Of a stretch of 64,000 bases of DNA, positions 1 to 10,314 are shown piece after piece; within the stretch, counting starts at the first letter, position 1, and every line of letters begins with the position of its first letter. The position numbers were made by a program, and so were the translations under genes. The stretch comes from Amaurobius ferox (taxonomy: Eukaryota; Arthropoda; Arachnida; Araneae; Amaurobiidae). The stretch lies in contig OX578142.1 in assembly GCA_951213105.1 (NCBI GenBank), positions 122,726,731 through 122,790,730 on the forward strand, written 5' to 3'. The notes under the pieces are model-generated. The model was given only the letters and a program-made list of their open reading frames with translations, had not been told where the DNA came from and did no database searches.

Positions 1-691
1 CATTTGTTATGCTATTTTGCAGAGCTCTATATTTTAATACACACAAAATAATTTTTCAATACATTTTACCGGATATGTCAATCCCCTACCCTACATTTCT
101 TTTTATTAAATGTGGATCAATATTTTGCAAAATATATTCATAAAAGAAAATTCAACATGGATTTTTAAAATATCTTATCCAAAGAGACAAATGCGCATAC
201 ATATATGTACACACACAAACATCTTGCATAAAATGCTTAAATTGTGTTCAGAACATCTTGAAATATACTTTATCGATAAAATGCCCTATGTCTAAACAAC
301 GATTTTAAAACTGGAATTTTATACATATAGTGAAGTCAAAATGCGAAGAAAGTCGTTAGCACAGCAACGCTCCGCATACATCTTGTTTCATAATAAGCTG
401 TACAGTATGAGAAATGCCTTTATTAACTTATGCCTTTAGTTACCAATTACCAGTAGTATCATTATTTCAACCACTGGGGGCTCTGCCTCCTGCTCCCAGA
501 GAGTAGCAAGCGAAGTCTGCCTTCGGGAGGCTTCGCCTCATAATCTCTGCGTTCGCAGAGCTCGCTTCATATTTATCTTTCCTAAAAATTCTACTTTAAA
601 AAATCTCTTTTCTATCCCTGCTTATTTTCCGCAGGAGGGAAAATCAGGGATTTTTTTCAGCCCAGGGAAATCGAAAATTGAATTTCTTGAT
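1..691. other. AT-rich DNA with a small GC-rich hairpin cluster
   Basis: No gene is supported. Most of it is low-complexity AT-rich sequence. At about 475-570 there is a GC-richer patch with two clear hairpins: GCGAAG at 510-515 pairs with CTTCGC at 531-536, and CTCTGC at 545-550 pairs with GCAGAG at 555-560 across a GTTC loop. Confidence 0.5.
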
Positions 692-704
692 CATGAGCTC
701 GCGT

Positions 705-926
705 GCCGATGTGGTGGCCGAGCGGTCAAAGAGGCAGGCGTTTCCTCGTGATGGCTCATCTGCCAGATTGCGGGTTCGAGTCCCGCCTGCGGGCATGGAT
801 GTTGTAATGTCTTATTTGGGGCAGAAGTCAGACTTCTACCTTCGGGTGCTCCGGGTCATTAGACTAAACAGACGCAGTGCACTTATTCTTCCTTAATTGT
901 AATGTTAGGGACACGACAACAACAAC
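705..926 (+). mobile_element. tRNA-derived SINE with perfect target-site duplication
   Basis: The first 91 bases (705-795) look like a class II tRNA. There is a box A-like TGGCCGAGCGG near 719 and a perfect box B, GGTTCGAGTCC, near 773. These are the internal RNA polymerase III promoter elements that drive SINE transcription. A tRNA-unrelated body follows and ends in a (CAA)n tail. The 13 bases before the element (692-704) recur exactly at 926-938, overlapping the last tail base, which is the footprint of target-primed reverse transcription. The head closely resembles the SINE at 51021, but the 3' half differs. It is not a functional tRNA gene, because the acceptor ends pair poorly. Confidence 0.85.
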
Positions 927-1124
927 ATGAGCTCGCGTCGCGAGCTATTTCATGCCAAACTAAAGTTTAAATCGATAAAGGGTTGATTTAATCGTGTTAC
1001 CCTATTATTTCTCTATAAATGTGCCACATTTCATATTTTTGTATGTTATAGTTTTTACGGTACGAGGCAGAGAAATCGCTAGACGTGAAGATACGAAAAA
1101 CATCTCAAAAACTACATCGAAATT

Positions 1125-2412
1125 AAATAAGAAAGATCAATCATGCATAAAGCATTGATTATGGAACACTTTCCAACTGCACTGCAATTTTAATTAAACA
1201 TCTCTAAAATACGATACATTCCTCGGTAATATTTTTATAATTATCACAATACTACTTTAATTTATTATATTTGAAAACTTAAAACTTCATCGAAAAAAAT
1301 AAACTTTATTCAAATGACGTCATTGAAATATGAATTGCCTGGTTTAAACATTTCTACAATGCGATGCATTCAGCGGTAATATTTTTAAATTAACTCAATA
1401 CTACAATAATTTTTTATATTTGAAAACTTCATCGAAAACTAATGAACTTTATTCAAATGGCGTCATCGAAATATAAATCGCCTGACCCTCTATATAAAAG
1501 CAGCATTTCAGTCATAAGATTTTTCCATTTCTTTCATTCATCACAATACTAGAATAATTTATTTTATTTAAGCTACAAGTAATTAAAGTCTATGCTTAAA
1601 ACTTCATCGAAAAAAATCGTCCTTCTCTCGGTAAAATCAATGAATGTTTCATTCATATCAGCTATATTGCAGACTCTAGGGCTCTACTAATTTTGCTTTA
1701 AAGAAATGCAGTAATTCTTATATAATTCATCCTATATCTTTTGGTGTTTACATAATCCATAGTAAAAATTAGGCTTCGTTGTAGAAATAATTAAAGTGTG
1801 ATGATCATTTAAACTCAAATATATTATAATTGCGTTGTTTTAGAATGTAGATGCACAGAATTTAAGCAAAAATATAGCGGTTTTAGGACGGATACAACAC
1901 TAAATATAAATTAAAAAGAACTTTAAAAATAACGATTTTGACACAAGATTGATGCCATATTTCATTTTGAAGTGGGTCACGCGATCTCTTCATATAATGG
2001 TCACGTGATCTCTTGGTATAAAGGGTGTAATTATTATTTTAATTTTTATTTGAACATCTACTGAATATATTTTGCTGAATTTTTTTTACATATTTTATGG
2101 GATAATTTGAATATTTCCTAAAACTTTCGAAGCAATTTGTGAATTTTAAATTCGCTTAAAAAACGTTTGAAAAATTAGGTCCCATAGGTTTCAATGTATT
2201 TCATTTTTCCAACCCGGGTTAAATCCAAAACTAATTGGGTGATCTTATTCATTTATATTCCCATAGGTCCCACAGACAGTCTGAACAACATACTAAAATT
2301 TCATTTTGATAAAGTCATTTTTACGGCAGTTATCGTCCGAACGGACAGACACACAGAATGAAAGAATCACAAACGCTTTTCAACTATGTTGTAAAGTGTT
2401 AAAAATTAACTG
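1125..2412 (+). repeat. Family C repeat, copy 1, with CRE and TATA motifs
   Basis: This copy aligns over most of its length with the reverse complement of 38283-39240, and in part with 35350-35975. It holds a perfect CRE palindrome, TGACGTCA, at 1315-1322. A second, imperfect copy (TGGCGTCA, near 1459) lies about 32 bp upstream of the TATA box TATATAAAAG at 1491-1500. An internal unit of roughly 150 bp is duplicated (about 1198-1290 and 1348-1430). No reading frame is present. The right end holds a conserved block near 2260-2412 that includes ACGGCAGTTATCGT. It could be a non-autonomous DNA element or a dispersed satellite monomer. Confidence 0.7.
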
Positions 2413-3085
2413 AAATGTGGTTCAATTCGACTTTTTCATATCCGAATCCGTTTTAAGTAGCTTGTGATGTTTTATTTATTTATTTATTTTTTTTTTTTGC
2501 AAATTTTGAAAGAAAAAAAAATTGAAAATTTTGAAGATCCAGACCACACGATTAACCCATTTTAAAGGGCGTGAAAAATCTTTCAATTGTTACCAAGTTT
2601 GACAATGTACCCCCTAGGGGGAAGGGTAACTCACGTTCCCCCCCTCGAGTGTGCCTAATCATGTCATGAGCACAAAAATTGCATCGCTGCTAGTTTTCAC
2701 TACAGTGATTGAAAATGTTAAGTTTCATGAACATTGAGCCATAAATAAACCCTTTTTTGCGTAATAATATCATATTTGTCCTATGCTGTCATATTAAGAA
2801 AATATAAAATATCGAACATAATATCGAAAATACAAAATATCGAAATTCAAAAAATTATATCTAGTTCCAAATTTATCGTTAACAAAGTCAGATAAAAAAG
2901 TTTCGTGAAAATCCATCAATATCTGTGGCAGATATCGTGTACACAATAAACCGACCACGGACAGACAACAGACGGACACCACTCTAAAAATAGTTAAATC
3001 GCGTTCAGAAGGTCCCAAAATATATACTGGCATCACAATCTCGAAATCAAAAATTTTCTAGAAAACCATACTTTCTCTATACAAA
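2413..3085. other. AT-rich, no gene seen
   Basis: A short T-run (2476-2499) and a GC-richer patch near 2610-2650 are visible. No coding potential, RNA gene or mobile-element end is supported. Confidence 0.5.
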
Positions 3086-3404
3086 TTAGAACTGAATTAA
3101 TAAGGATATTCCTACGTATTTAAAATTACTTTTATCTTTCAATTTATTTTTATCTCCCTATATTCTGAACCCTTTCCTACTACTGTGAAAAAATACTGAT
3201 TAATTATACTGATAATTAGGGAATCTCAATTTAAAAAGAATCAAAAATACATATATTCAGTACGATGACTCTCTGTTGTGTCAAATGGAAGCAAAGGGCA
3301 CTTTACTAACACGAGCGACACCTAGATATAATTATCAAAGGTTTGTGGCATTTTCAAGCGTTTCATCCATAAGAGTTTTATCTCCTTCACTCTAACTCCA
3401 TCAT
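3086..3404 (+). repeat. Family D repeat, copy 1
   Basis: It matches 36656-36966 on the same strand and the complement of about 30375-30600. The shared blocks include ATTAATTATACTGATAATTA and the CACCTAGATATAATT segment. The copies are colinear with scattered substitutions. No coding frame is present and the element type is unknown. Confidence 0.65.
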
Positions 3405-3687
3405 AGTTATATTCTCAATTATATTCTCAGCTTCTACGCGCATATTGGAATTGAATCCTAACGATGATCATTAAAAGTAGGAATGAATTTTTTCATTGAT
3501 ATTAGTCACTGCTAGAATAATGAAGTCACAAAATATAATCTAATACTAAAATGGTTAGTTACACATTGTATAATTACTTCATATTTAAATATTGGGTGTT
3601 ATATAAAACTCTTTAAATGTAAACATGGAAAATAATTTAATACGATCGATGTTACATTTTCTTTAAAAAAGATCCAATACATCTAAT

Positions 3688-4468
3688 TTTTACTTTCCCT
3701 ACAATAGATTGCAATGTATAGGGAAAGTATTGGAATCGCGTCGAAAATCGTAAGTCGAGTTTTCGACGGATGTGCAGATTTTGGGACATCTAGAACACGA
3801 AAAAACTATTTTAAGCGTGACGTCTGTTTCTGTGTGTGTGTGTCTGTGCAATGTATGCATCCACTCTAACTCAAAAACTAATTGACCAAATTTTTACCTT
3901 GGTGTTTGTTAGATTTTGGTACGATTCGGGATAAAAGAACCTGTCTTTTTTTGCGAAATGGCCCGCAAAAATCGTATGCGTCCACTCTAGTATAAACTAA
4001 TTGACCAAATTTTGCAAAATTTGGTAGATATGTCACTTGTGGGTTACCTTGGTGCTGATTAGATTTTGGTACGATTCCGGGAAAAAGAAACTGCCTATTT
4101 TTGCTAAACGATCCTCAAAAATCTTCAAAATCTAAAATAAAGACAGCAGATGCTTAAATGTATCAATTAAATGCTGGTTTTATGTGTCATTTTTGACACT
4201 GAAGCAAATAAGACCGACCCCATTATTCAAGAACTAGCTGTTCTCGAGATATTTTAGTTATTTCACATATTTACTATGCCGCCTTTGAAAATATGCCCAC
4301 TTACCAAATGAAAAACGAAAATTGAATTAAAAGTGCAAATTCAGTGAAATTTCAAGTAAGTATGTGCGTTATTTTGCGCAATTAAACTCAATTTAATGAA
4401 TTATTAAAGAAATAAAGAGAAAATGAGGTTGAGTCTGTAGGGAAAGTCATATGCTGTCCACATCAGAT
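3688..4468 (+). mobile_element. Family A short-TIR repeat, single copy
   Basis: The left end is a hairpin: ACTTTCCCT is followed by its complement AGGGAAAGT about 20 bp later. The right end carries AGGGAAAGTCAT and then CCACATCAGA, inverted relative to the left end. The same architecture, about 770-790 bp long, recurs at 13.5-16.2 kb and 32.4-34.0 kb. The inside holds two copies of a motif around ATTGACCAAATTTT and a GT-rich microsatellite. There is no reading frame, so it is probably a non-autonomous, MITE-like element. Confidence 0.7.
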
Positions 4469-4553
4469 TTTTTTTTCATTTAGTCAGTAACTGAGTTCCT
4501 GGCATATTGTAGTCTACTCTAACTAAAAACTCATTATTTTGTAAAGGGATATA

Positions 4554-5414
4554 CTGGGTGTCCCAAAAAGATTGAAACGCCCTTTAATTCTTTACCTGTT
4601 GGAGATACGTGGGCAATGTAAACTGCAAAAATGTTGAAAGTAAGGCAGGAAATAAGACTACGTTAATGAAATAATCCCTCCATTAATTTTCAAAAAGTTA
4701 CACTTTTTAAATTTTTATGCGACCCCCTTAGACAAATTTGGTCAATCAGAAAATTTTTATTTTTAATGCAACAAGATCATTAAAAAAGCCCGCATATCTG
4801 TATCTTTAAAATTGGGCGAGTTATATTTAATTGAAAATTGAACATTGTGAATGGGGACCATATATCAAATTAGAAATGTAAATTTGTGACATATCACAAA
4901 AAGAAAAAACTGGGTGATAATACATAGGATACCCAACCGCGTAGTGAGTACCGCTGCTTTATATATATGATCTCTGTCTGTGTAATGCTTTATTTAGATG
5001 CATTTGTGATAAACAATTTTGACACATATTAATGTATTTTTGATCTAAAAAATTTCCATCGTCAATTTAATCCCTATTTTCACTGATGAAACAGCCTTTC
5101 ACATGGTACGGAAAAGTGGCATAAGTCAGATTTTTACCTTTATCATAATTAATTTGATTTTAAAGATACAGATATGCGGTTTTCTTAATGATCTTGTTGC
5201 ATTTAAAATAAACATTTTCTGATTGACAAAATTTGTCTAAGGGGGTCGTATAAAAATTTAAAAAGTGTAACTTTTTGAAAATGAATGGGAGGACTATTTC
5301 ATTAACGTAGTCTTATTTCCTACCCTACTTTCAACATTTTTGCAATTTACATTGCCCACTTATCTCCAACAGGTAAAGAATTGAAGCGCGTTTCAATCTT
5401 TTTGGGACACCCTG
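4554..5414. mobile_element. Foldback MITE with ~258-bp terminal inverted repeats
   Basis: The left arm (4554-4812) and right arm (5157-5414) are near-perfect reverse complements. They begin CTGGGTGTCCCAAAAAGATT on the left and end with the complement on the right. TA dinucleotides flank both ends (4552-4553 and 5415-5416), as expected for Tc1/mariner-type insertion. The central 344 bp is non-coding. It is therefore a non-autonomous element that needs a transposase from elsewhere, and its transcript would fold into a long double-stranded RNA. Confidence 0.9.
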
Positions 5415-5416
5415 TA

Positions 5417-5916
5417 TTCTGGGATTGCGTATGATTGTAGGATTGTGCATACTATGTATTTTCTAAAGCGACATATTTGAGTGGAAAAGTTATGGGAAAG
5501 TTACAAAACCATTTGCAAGAACAATGACTTTCTATTCGGAGATGAATATCAGAATATCTATAAAATTTTATTTTTCATCTATTTTGTCCCGATAAAAATA
5601 GAACTCGTTATACAGAATCAAAATATCGCTGAAGCATTAAACTATTTGGAGTCTACAATAGATCAACAAATCCCTTGATAGATTGAACTTACGAACGCAA
5701 ATCGGTAATGTATTAAAAATAAAAGTATCAACTATAAAAAATTTCAGGAGTTGTTAGGGCAATGGAATGTTAACTCTAAATGGAAAACAAACGGTATGGA
5801 TTTGATATATGTTGCGAATCTGAAATTAATTACAGCGATGTGTTACGGATATAACACTACGAAAAATTAAAAATGCTTCTAGTAGCTTTAAGATGGAGTA
5901 GAATTGTGATTTCAAT
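5417..5916. other. AT-rich, no gene supported
   Basis: An open frame of 65 codons at 5481-5678 has no recognisable motif and is likely due to chance. Confidence 0.4.
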
Positions 5917-6672
5917 TTTTACTTTCCTTATACATATAGTAATGCATGGGGAAAGTATTGTGACACTGTCGAAAATTTGAATTTGAGTTTTCAACGAAAG
6001 AGCATGTTTTACGCATCCCTGAACTCAAATCGAACGTTTTAAAGTGATGTCTGTGGCGTGTATGTATGTGAGTGTGTGTGTATGTTAGTGTGTGCGTATA
6101 TTAGTGCGTGTGTATGTTAGTGTGTGTGTATGTTAGTGTGTGTGTATGTTAGTGTGTGTGTATGTTAGTGTGTCTGTACATTAGTGTGTGTGTCCGTGAT
6201 TCTGTGGATGCTATATCTTATGAACAAATGAAGCGTTTAGAATAAAATTTGGTCCAAATATCGTTGGTATATATAAAATTTGGTCCAAATCCCCAATCGA
6301 ATGTTTGAAAGACCCCAAATTTTTGAATGAAATTTTGAAAAAAAATATTAAAAAATCAGAATCTTCAATAATGCTATTGAAATAATCATTTCTTATGTAA
6401 CTTTTCATTTGAAAACGATTGACGCAAACTTTAGAACGCTAGCATGAGACGTTTTTGAGATAATGCATGCTCTTTAAATAAATTTATCAAAAAGTTACAT
6501 AAAATTGAAAAGTATTAACTATTGTTCACTTTCATATGAAATATTATGCGACAAATTTATTAACACCATTCTCGTGGATTTTGTTCTTTCCACTCATGAG
6601 AAAGATACTTTGTGCAATAGTTTAGTATTTTGACGCTCAACAATTCGCTAATAGTCATTTATTTATATACAT
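5917..6672 (+). repeat. Family B repeat, copy 1
   Basis: It begins TTTTACTTTCCTTATACATA and has a terminal hairpin-like start similar to family A, but the internal sequence differs. It is colinear with 7880-8530 and with the complement of 34735-35345. Near its left end sits a GT-rich tandem repeat (6055-6196). It is non-coding. Confidence 0.65.
6059..6196 (+). repeat. 16-bp GT-rich minisatellite
   Basis: The unit is close to TGTGTGTATGTTAGTG, repeated about eight times with few changes. It lies inside family B copy 1, where the other B copies have only a short (GT)n run, so it expanded locally. Confidence 0.8.
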
Positions 6673-6754
6673 TGATGTGTAATATTTTCTTTACATGCAC
6701 AAAAATACTGATCCCTCAACAATTGCTCAGTGTAATTGAATGAATTTATAAAGG

Positions 6755-7096
6755 TGTCGGAATGAACACGCATCTTTTTATAAAAACAACAAGTTTATTC
6801 TTAAACTGTAAAAACCATAAAATGAACTCCATTAATGTAATTTATAAATAATATATCTGAATGTACATGGTCCAACCTTTCTACCATCGTCTGTATCCAC
6901 ACACGCGCTGCTCCACGTACCAATTCGTACCATCTCCCACTATCCTCTCTCTCTTCGCCTTTTTATAACCTGGTTGTCAGCACCCTCTACCGTTCGCAAT
7001 TTGCGCGGCTGTTATTTAAATTTAGATTCTTCTTTCTCCGTGGAAGATATTGGTTGAAAAATAAGAAGCCGAGGACAGAAATTGTTAATCCCTACA
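6755..7096 (-). mobile_element. Candidate solo LTR
   Basis: Read on the minus strand, the 342-bp segment begins TGTAGGG and ends CCGACA, the usual TG...CA termini of LTRs with short inverted ends. A TATA box (TATAAAAAGG, around 6958-6967) lies mid-element and a polyadenylation signal AATAAA (around 6792-6797) lies further 3'. This matches the U3-R-U5 order. No target-site duplication is evident, and no internal retrotransposon sequence adjoins, so the boundaries are tentative. Confidence 0.5.
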
Positions 7097-7879
7097 GATT
7101 TATTTGGGGGTGATATATAGCATCATAACACATAAATATAAACTAAAAAATCGAATATGAGTGCATACGATACAAAACTAATTATGAAACAATTTGCCAC
7201 TTTCAGCAGTGTCTGCCCAGCCTATAAGCATCCGACAGCACGTCACTTTAAAATTTTTTTCCAAATCATACTTCGGAGTCATAAAAAACTGTTTGGAGTC
7301 GATAATCACCGAAATCAAATCCTGAATTACAGAAATTCGCAGGATCGCTTATTTTCAAGTATGTAAAGATACTTTTGAACACCAGTATGCAAGAAAAGCC
7401 CTTCTTTTCGTCGGTCTGTAACACTTAGCGATAAATTTGGCAAACTTGGCGACTAATTTGGTGTAATATCGTCAACTTTCCAACTTTTTTTTATAATGAT
7501 TCCAAATGGATGGAAATATCGTCAACATTTTAAAAATGACACTAAATTAACCAATATGATGCCAAACTGATGAATTAATTATTAAAATATTTTAATATAT
7601 GGACTATATTACTTATTGCGGATGATATCAATATAAATAATTGTCAAGTTAGATTTGCGCAAAATATAAGTTAAACTTCGAAATAATTTTACATGTTGCC
7701 ATCCTGAAAAGCGTCAAATGTGCAATTCTATGTTAAAAACGTAGTCCCGTGGATCTTATAATACATCATGTTTTTACTGTCATTGCATTATGTAGTGAAA
7801 GCCATATATTGTCCAGGTTTTTTCCGGTGATTTTAACGAAAATTAAATGTTAAGAAAATTGATATGTATTGGACATATT
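7097..7879. other. AT-rich; contains a fragment of the TTTGGCGA-type repeat
   Basis: Around 7425-7565 the sequence has the ATAAATTTGGC / TTGGCGA / CGTCAA motifs that make up the cassettes at 34115-34735. No gene is supported. Confidence 0.45.
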
Positions 7880-8590
7880 ACTTTCATTATATACATAATA
7901 TAATGTATAAGGAAAGTATTGTGACGGGATCAAAAATTTGAATTCGAGTTTTCGAAGGAAGAGAACGTTTCAAGCATACAGGAACATGAATCGAAAGTTT
8001 TTGAGATAATGTCGCTGTACGTGTGTGTGTGTGTGCAAGTGTGTGAAGTCGATATCTCACAAACGAATAGAGTGTTTAGAACGAAATTCTGTATAAAATT
8101 TAAAATCAGTGAATACTGGAAGCCCATTGATTTTTAAACGTAATCGAATCCCTCCAAATTTTCGAATGAAATTTCGAAAAAATTCTCAAAAATTCAGAAC
8201 CTTCATTAATGTTACGCAAATAATCTTTTCTTACTTAACTTTTTGTTAGAAAACGATTGACGCAAATTTTAAAAAGCTATCATAAACCGTTCTCGAGATA
8301 TTGCTCTATTTTCAAATATATTATTAAAAAAATTATATAAAATTTAAGCAAAGTAATAACTATTGTGAAATATGTTAACTTTTTATATGTAATATTATGC
8401 GATAAATTTATTAACATCATTCTCGTGGATATAGTTCGTTTCATTTAAGAGAAGATACTCTGTGTAGTAGTTTTGTATTTTGACACCAACAGTCATTTAT
8501 ATATAAGCAATGCTCTTCTTCCTATTTGTTTGTAAAGCTTGGGGATAAATTTGGCGAACTTGGTGCCTCATTTAGTGAAATATTTCTCCC
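7880..8590 (+). repeat. Family B repeat, copy 2
   Basis: Aligned with 5917-6672 and the complement of 34735-35345. It begins TTACTTTCATTATATACATA with a hairpin and ends near 8535-8590 in the ATAAATTTGGCGAACTTGG motif. It is non-coding. Confidence 0.65.
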
Positions 8591-8618
8591 CAGATTCACA
8601 AAAATACCTTTAAAATCG

Positions 8619-8776
8619 CTTGTTGGTGGCAGGGGAAAACGGGTACGGTCCCTGTGGGTGCAGCTCCCAGTGAGTTGCTGTCTACATTGGGTGGCACTTC
8701 CCGGCCGTCCAAACAGATACCTTACGACTTCTGGTAGGTCGGACGGTCTGGGTCGAAGAAGTAGAAGAAAGAAGCG
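8619..8776 (+). mobile_element. 5'-truncated SINE (3' half)
   Basis: This matches the 3' body of the complete SINE at 20981-21267. Shared blocks include GGTGGCACTTCCCGGCCGTC and CTGGTAGGTCGGACGGTCTG. The tRNA head is missing. The tail is GAAGAA-rich instead of (CAA)n. No target-site duplication could be fixed. Confidence 0.8.
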
Positions 8777-9441
8777 ATCATGGCCCCTTATCCTGGACCG
8801 ATCTCGGATCTCGTATCCGGGGTAAGTAGAACCTATGAATAACCGATGTAATTCTTCCTTCTCCTTCGTATACGGCTTTTAATGAAACTATAGAAAGCAA
8901 ATAAAAAATGAGTGAGGATTCTTTATGCAAATCTTTGAAGTTCAGTTTAGGAGAAGCCCACGCTCATGGTTGGCCAGATCTATTTATATGGTGGACTTCG
9001 AGTTTCAAAAATAGATATTTGGCAAGAGGTTTTGGAAGGAAGAGTTCTATGGAAAGAATCGGCAAAAGTCTGACTAAGTTGGCATATTCGGCTAAGGAAG
9101 GTCATGCTACGAAATGACCGCGTGTTGTGAATATCAGAAATGTTCATCGTCGTCGTATAGTAATTTATCGCATCAATTAGTTATAGTCTGTGAAATTCAG
9201 TAATGAGTTAGGTTCGAATTAGATCAGTAATGTCCCAGGTAAAATCTTGTATGGTTAGCTGTGTAAATAGATGTGTATATAGATTATTTGTGATGTCATA
9301 TTTGTTTGAGTTCCAGAGGGATAGCTGTGAATAAAATAGTTAATATGTTAAGTGTCGTGATTCTTTCGTCGAATTGGGTTCGTTCGTTAAAAATGGAATT
9401 TACTTAGATGTTGAAGTAGATAAAAAGAACCTTCACAGTCA
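8777..9441. other. No recognised gene; short open frames only
   Basis: An open frame of 69 codons at 8908-9117 has a balanced amino-acid composition but no motif I recognise. The stretch around 9100-9370 holds an AATAAAATAG polyadenylation-like signal at about 9332. It may be an old retroelement leader, but no terminal repeats were found. Confidence 0.35.
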
Positions 9442-9537
9442 TCCGAACAGAATAGTACTTGTTACTCCGAACAGAATAGTATTTGTTACTCCGAACAGAA
9501 TAGTACTTGTTACTCCGAACAGAATAGTACTCCGAAC
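9442..9537 (+). repeat. 24-bp minisatellite
   Basis: About four near-identical copies of a unit around CCGAACAGAATAGTACTTG. The period is a multiple of three, so it stays open and encodes NRIVLVTP repeats within a 68-codon frame (9374-9580). There is no sign that the frame is a gene. Confidence 0.8.
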
Positions 9538-10263
9538 GAATGTACAGGTTTCGAGTGAAAAAAATATAGTGGGTTTATAGGCAGAATGTGTTTTCATAGT
9601 TCCGACATGTCTCTAAATGTCTATTCTCAGTATATTTTACTGTCCTTAAGTTTCAGTAACTCTGGTTGAGACTAACCACCTCGGGCTGCATTTAGTGAAG
9701 CAGATGTATGACGGGGAACGCCGAATATTTTAATCTGGGGCAAGCTGAATCCGCTGCTTTAAAATGCATTACTCAAAAACATCAGTTTTTACCCTCCCCC
9801 TCCGGGTTGAACATCCTACAAACGACGAACGACTTTTCAAAAAGTCATTCATCCATCCTGGGGTTCTTAATCCTCCCCCATCTGTACTAGGAGGCCTTAT
9901 CTAGCAAGAGATAACACTTGCCGTTGATTAAGACCGCACCCATGGCAGTGGCGACGCCCATTTCGGACGCCCGCGCCATCATTCATGAGTGCAGGACGAG
10001 ACACAGATTTCGAACGACAAACTTTGTTTCTTATTATCATTTATCACCGAATAAGAGGATTCGCGAGGGCATGCGCTTTTGGGATCGCTTTGGAAGATAC
10101 AAAATCTTTGAATAGTTCCAAAGCGCAATAGATCAATAGTACGGGACATAGAATATATCCGTTGGACTTGCGTTTAAAATAATTTGACGAAATTTCAGGC
10201 TATTTCAATATGGAGCAATAAAAATATTACCATGATTTTTTGTGTTCAATATGTAAGGTCGAC
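9538..10263. other. Mixed-composition DNA without a recognised gene
   Basis: A GC-richer patch (about 9930-10000) lies within a 65-codon frame at 9918-10115. I do not recognise the product and see no splice sites that would make it convincing. Confidence 0.35.
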
Positions 10264-10264
10264 T

Positions 10265-10314
<50 letters not shown>
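10264..10314 (+). repeat. Compound (CA)n(TA)n microsatellite
   Basis: A pure CA run passes directly into a pure TA run. Confidence 0.95.

Noticed and set aside
705..795. A possible functional class II tRNA gene.
   Set aside because: The acceptor ends pair poorly and the sequence is embedded in a SINE with target-site duplications.
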